A DNA stretch of 25,666 nt from DATCVR01 sp036566745. Its GTDB lineage: Bacteria; Actinomycetota; Actinomycetes; Jiangellales; Jiangellaceae. The stretch spans positions 1-25,666 of the forward strand of contig DATCVR010000120.1 in the NCBI GenBank assembly GCA_036566745.1, in the 5' to 3' direction. Shown here piece after piece: positions 22,948-25,666 of the stretch. Each line of letters starts with the position of its first letter. Positions within the stretch are counted from its first letter, which is position 1. The notes beneath the pieces are model-generated. The model had not been told where the DNA came from, searched no databases, and was given only the letters and a program-made list of their open reading frames with translations. The translations under genes and the position numbers were made by a program.

Positions 22948-23023
22948 GCGTTGATCTTGGAGTTTCGGCGCGGATCCCGACCGTTATGCCCGATGGATCC
23001 CGCGGAAACTCCAAGATCAACGC
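22948..23023. repeat. Long inverted repeat in the VKOR/phosphatase divergent region
   Basis: Perfect 19-bp arms (GCGTTGATCTTGGAGTTTC at 22948-22966 and its complement at 23005-23023) enclose 38 nt. That spacer itself contains CGCGGATCC and GGATCCCGCG, which nearly extend the stem with one bulge. It is the main content of the 313-bp gap 22855-23167. The gap also holds TAGTTT (23119-23124), a possible -10 for the phosphatase; no clear Pho box was found. Lying upstream of both genes, it is not a terminator. Its arms are much more AT-rich than the surroundings, suggesting an interspersed repeat or a regulatory cruciform. Confidence 0.85.
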
Positions 23024-23167
23024 CGCGCGAGAGGTGCCACTGGTGGGGGTTGCCTACCTCGTTTGTCCTTTACCTGCTGTTCGTCTGGGTGTGGTGGCTG
23101 TGCGGCACGCGTCGTTCCTAGTTTCAGCGTCAGACAATTTGTCCGCGCGCGACGAAGGGATCCACTC

Positions 23168-25288
23168 GTGCCCGATTCCGAAGGCGGCCGGCCTCGCCGA
23201 CGCATGCTCCTCCCGCTCCTGGGCAGCGCCGGTGGCCATGGCGGCCGTAGCGCGATGACCTGCAAGTACCGCTGCGACGACGCATGCTTCCACGAGGCGC
23301 CCAACGCCAGCGACAACGAGTACTTCGGCGACGTGGTGGCCTCGGGCTTGTCGCGTCGCGGACTGCTGCGCACCGGCGCCGCGGCCGCGCTCGTCGTGGG
23401 CACCGGCTCGGCGTCGGCGCTCGTCACCACCGTCCCTGCCGCGGCCGAGACCACGGCGGACACCACCACGGCACCCTCCAGCCCGGTCGTCACCAAGCCG
23501 CCGGAGCGCGGCCGGCCGCTGCGGTTCACGGCGGTCCGCGACAACGACGTCGACAGCGTCGTGGTCCCCAACGGGTACGACTGGTCGACGCTCGTCGCGT
23601 GGGGCGATCCGGTGGAGAAGGGCGCGCCCGCGTTCGACTTCGAGCGCCAGCGCGCATCCGCCCAGAAGCGCCAGTTCGGGTACAACGCGGATTTCGTCGG
23701 CGTCGTGCCGCTCGACAGCCGGCTCGACCGCGCCCTGCTGTGGGTCAACCACGAGTACACGAACGAGGAGCTGATGTTCCGCGGCTGGCAGGGCGTCGAG
23801 TCCGCCACCGAGGAGCAGCTGCGGATCGCGATGGCGGCGCACGGCGGGTCGATCGTCGAGATCGAGCGGGTCGGCGCCACCGGTGAGTTCCGCCGCGCGA
23901 AGGGCACGAGCTACAACCGCCGCATCCACACCGAGACGCCGATGACGCTCGTCGGCCCGGCCGCCGGCAGCCCGCTGCTGCAGACGGCCGCCGACGCCGA
24001 CGGCGTGACCGTGCTCGGCATGCTCAACAACTGCGCGGGCGGCATCACCCCGTGGGGCACCGTGCTCTCCGGCGAGGAGAACTTCAACCAGTACTTCGGC
24101 GCGTCGGCGGCGATCACCGACGCCACCACCGCCAAGCGCTACGCCCGCTACGGCCTGCGCACCACCGCCGGCACCTCGCGGGGCTGGGAACGCGTGGACG
24201 AACGCTTCGACCTCGCCGCCGAGCCGAACGAGCCCAACAGGTACGGCTGGATCGTGCAGATCGACCCGTTCGACCCGACGTCGACCCCGCGCAAGCTCAC
24301 CGCGCTCGGCCGGATGAAACACGAGGGCGCCACCACGGCCATCACCGCCGACGGCCGGGTCGCGGTGTACATGGGCGACGACGAGCGCTTCGACTACGTC
24401 TACAAGTTCGTCTCCACGGGCACTTACCGCAACAGCACCAAGGCGGCCGACCGCAAGCACAACCTCACCCTGCTCGACGACGGAGACCTCTACGTCGCGC
24501 GCTTCACCGGCGACAGCCCGGAATTTCCGGCCTCCCCGCCGGCCGACGGCGTGTTCGACGGTAGCGGCACCTGGATCCCGCTGGTGGTGGGCGGCGAGAG
24601 CAAGGTCCCCGGGATGGCCGTCGACGAGGTGCTGGTGTTCACCCGCCTCGCGGCCGACCTCGTGGGCGCCACCAAGATGGACCGCCCGGAGGACGTCGAG
24701 CGCAACCCGGTGACCGGCACGGTCTACATCGCCCTCACCAACAACACCGCTCGGACCCCGGAGCAGCGCGACGAGCCCAACCCGCGCGCCGCCAACAAGC
24801 ACGGCCACGTCATGGGCATCGACGAGGCCGGCAACGACCCGGGAGCGCTGAGCTTCGGCTGGTCGATCCTCCTGCTGGCCGGCAACCCGGACGATCCCGA
24901 CACCTACTACGGCGGCTACGACAAGACGCAGGTCAGCACCATCTCCTGCCCCGACAACGTGGCGTTCGACCCGTCCGGCCGGTTGTGGATCGCCACCGAC
25001 GGCATGCCGGGCACGACGGGGATCAACGACGGCATGTTCGCCGTGCCGGTCGAGGGCGACGACCGTGGCCACCTGCGTCGATTCCTGTCGGTGCCGTTCG
25101 GCGCGGAGTGCTGCGGGCCGTTCATCACCTCTGACGGCCGCACCGCCCTGATCGCCGTGCAGCATCCCGGCGAGGGTGAGGGCGCGTCGCCGGAGACTCC
25201 GTTGTCGACGTTCCCGTACGGCGACCAGCCACGCCCCGCCGTTGTGACCGTCTGGCGCAAGACCGGCGGACCCTACATCGGCGACTGA
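23168..25288 (+). CDS. PhoX-family (DUF839) alkaline phosphatase, Tat-exported
   Basis: A 706-residue protein. SRRGLLRTG at 62-70, followed by an Ala/Val-rich hydrophobic run to about 90, is a twin-arginine signal. The 61-residue stretch before it (with CKYRCDDAC, then PNASDNEYFGD) is characteristic of actinobacterial PhoX proteins. The rest matches the PhoX beta-propeller: LLWVNHEYTNEE, GTVLSGEENFNQYFG, YGWIVQIDPFDP, GRMKHEGA, YMGDDERFDYVYKF, KMDRPEDVERNPVTGTVYIA, CPDNVAFDPSGRLWIATDG. PhoX enzymes are calcium/iron-dependent and free phosphate from organic esters outside the cell. The GTG at 23168 has AAGGGA 7 nt upstream; the longer frame lacks support. It is flanked by two 19-bp inverted repeats. 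Confidence 0.92.
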   Translation: MPDSEGGRPRRRMLLPLLGSAGGHGGRSAMTCKYRCDDACFHEAPNASDNEYFGDVVASGLSRRGLLRTGAAAALVVGTGSASALVTTVPAAAETTADTTTAPSSPVVTKPPERGRPLRFTAVRDNDVDSVVVPNGYDWSTLVAWGDPVEKGAPAFDFERQRASAQKRQFGYNADFVGVVPLDSRLDRALLWVNHEYTNEELMFRGWQGVESATEEQLRIAMAAHGGSIVEIERVGATGEFRRAKGTSYNRRIHTETPMTLVGPAAGSPLLQTAADADGVTVLGMLNNCAGGITPWGTVLSGEENFNQYFGASAAITDATTAKRYARYGLRTTAGTSRGWERVDERFDLAAEPNEPNRYGWIVQIDPFDPTSTPRKLTALGRMKHEGATTAITADGRVAVYMGDDERFDYVYKFVSTGTYRNSTKAADRKHNLTLLDDGDLYVARFTGDSPEFPASPPADGVFDGSGTWIPLVVGGESKVPGMAVDEVLVFTRLAADLVGATKMDRPEDVERNPVTGTVYIALTNNTARTPEQRDEPNPRAANKHGHVMGIDEAGNDPGALSFGWSILLLAGNPDDPDTYYGGYDKTQVSTISCPDNVAFDPSGRLWIATDGMPGTTGINDGMFAVPVEGDDRGHLRRFLSVPFGAECCGPFITSDGRTALIAVQHPGEGEGASPETPLSTFPYGDQPRPAVVTVWRKTGGPYIGD

Positions 25289-25303
25289 GGCCCAGCGGGA
25301 GCA

Positions 25304-25358
25304 GTGAGAATCACATCCACCGCATCACACCGTGATCGACGGTGGATGTGATTCTCAC
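25304..25358. repeat. 19-bp inverted repeat between convergent genes, possible bidirectional terminator
   Basis: Left arm GTGAGAATCACATCCACCG (25304-25322) is perfectly complementary to 25340-25358, with a 17-nt loop that holds a smaller ATCAC/GTGAT hairpin. It lies 15 bp after the phosphatase stop and 55 bp before the end of the convergent GH4 gene, so it could stop transcription from both sides. There is no T tract, and the AT-rich arms resemble a repeat element. The sequence differs from the inverted repeat at 22948. Confidence 0.85.
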
Positions 25359-25413
25359 GTTGCGCTGTCACCAGCGTGAGCGACCTGGTTGACGGCGGCT
25401 GGGACCCGGGTCG

Positions 25414-25666
25414 TCAGTCGGCCGTGAGCACGCCGCCGAGCTCGGGCAGATCCTCGAGCTCCCGGGCCAGGATCCGCTCGGCGACGTCACGCGAGCCCAC
25501 CAGCGGATGCATCGCCAGCGCCGCCACCGCCGCGCGCCGCGACCCGGACCGAGCCGCCGAGATCGTGGCGCGCTCCGTCGCCTTGACCGCGGCGACCAGC
25601 TCGGCGGCGCCCGGCACCGGGCCGCCGACCGCCGAACGGGCCGCTCCGACCGCCGGACCGGCCGCT
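25414..25666 (-). CDS. GH4-family 6-phospho-beta-glucosidase, C-terminal fragment
   Basis: The last 83 codons of a gene that enters from the right edge; the frame is open to the boundary. LVAAVKATERATISAARSGS, then RRAAVAALAMHPLV and DVAERIL match the C-terminal helix region of glycoside hydrolase family 4 (6-phospho-beta-glucosidase type), NAD- and Mn-dependent cytoplasmic enzymes that split phosphorylated disaccharides. The fragment lacks the Rossmann and metal-binding parts, so substrate specificity cannot be judged. It converges on the phosphatase gene, with a 125-bp gap containing the inverted repeat. Confidence 0.75.
   Translation of the reverse strand, partial: AAGPAVGAARSAVGGPVPGAAELVAAVKATERATISAARSGSRRAAVAALAMHPLVGSRDVAERILARELEDLPELGGVLTAD

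Noticed and set aside
23041..23167. Pho box upstream of the phosphatase gene
   Set aside because: GTTTGTCC (23061) and GTTCGTCT (23079) vaguely resemble GTTCACC repeats, but they are 18 bp apart rather than the 11-bp period expected for PhoP sites, and the match is poor.
23054..25165. A 703-codon minus-strand open frame opposite the phosphatase gene
   Set aside because: Compositional shadow; the plus strand has continuous PhoX homology and a Tat signal.

Overview
The window looks like chromosomal DNA from a high-GC actinomycete (Actinomycetota). GC is very high throughout, GTG starts are common, and long antisense open frames are everywhere. The core gene order is the familiar actinobacterial block lepA / rpsT / holA / comEC-comEA / degV / leuS. 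Two large regulators of actinomycete type (a MalT-like LuxR and an AfsR-like SARP) fit the same assignment. I cannot resolve the order or genus. I saw no transposase, CRISPR array, tRNA or rRNA.

Layout, left to right. (1) 1-164: 5' end of lepA on the minus strand, running off the left edge. (2) 357-10029: a block that separates lepA from rpsT. It holds a secreted C39-like cysteine peptidase, a LysE-family exporter, a CYTH-domain protein, a MalT-like ATP-dependent LuxR regulator, two divergent two-gene modules (each a DUF6325-like protein plus a short SHOCT protein), a 14-TM-type MFS drug exporter and a PemK/MazF-like protein. (3) 10060-11604: rpsT (ribosomal protein S20) with its own promoter and a structured leader, facing holA (DNA polymerase III delta). 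(4) 11890-14703: an AfsR-like SARP/NB-ARC/TPR regulator lying between holA and comEC, its 3' end overlapping the 3' end of comEC tail to tail. (5) 14392-21940: a minus-strand series leuS, degV, comEA, comEC. comEA and comEC overlap by 4 bp. (6) 21978-22102: a classical leucine attenuator in front of leuS, with an 11-codon leader peptide carrying four consecutive Leu codons and a terminator with a T-rich tail. (7) 22225-25666: a vitamin K epoxide reductase-like protein, a Tat-exported PhoX-family phosphatase flanked by two unrelated perfect 19-bp inverted repeats, and the 3' end of a GH4 6-phospho-beta-glucosidase at the right edge.

Functionally the window mixes housekeeping genes (translation: LepA, S20, LeuRS; replication: HolA; DNA uptake: ComEA/ComEC; disulfide formation: VKOR) with accessory regulatory and export genes. 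The most interesting signals are regulatory: the leuS attenuator, the duplicated divergent DUF6325/SHOCT modules with two perfect palindromes between them, the ComEC reading frame that runs about 310 nt into the antisense of the SARP gene, and the AT-rich long inverted repeats around the phosphatase gene. I found no convincing wholly new multi-gene system. The DUF6325/SHOCT pair is the best candidate of unknown function.
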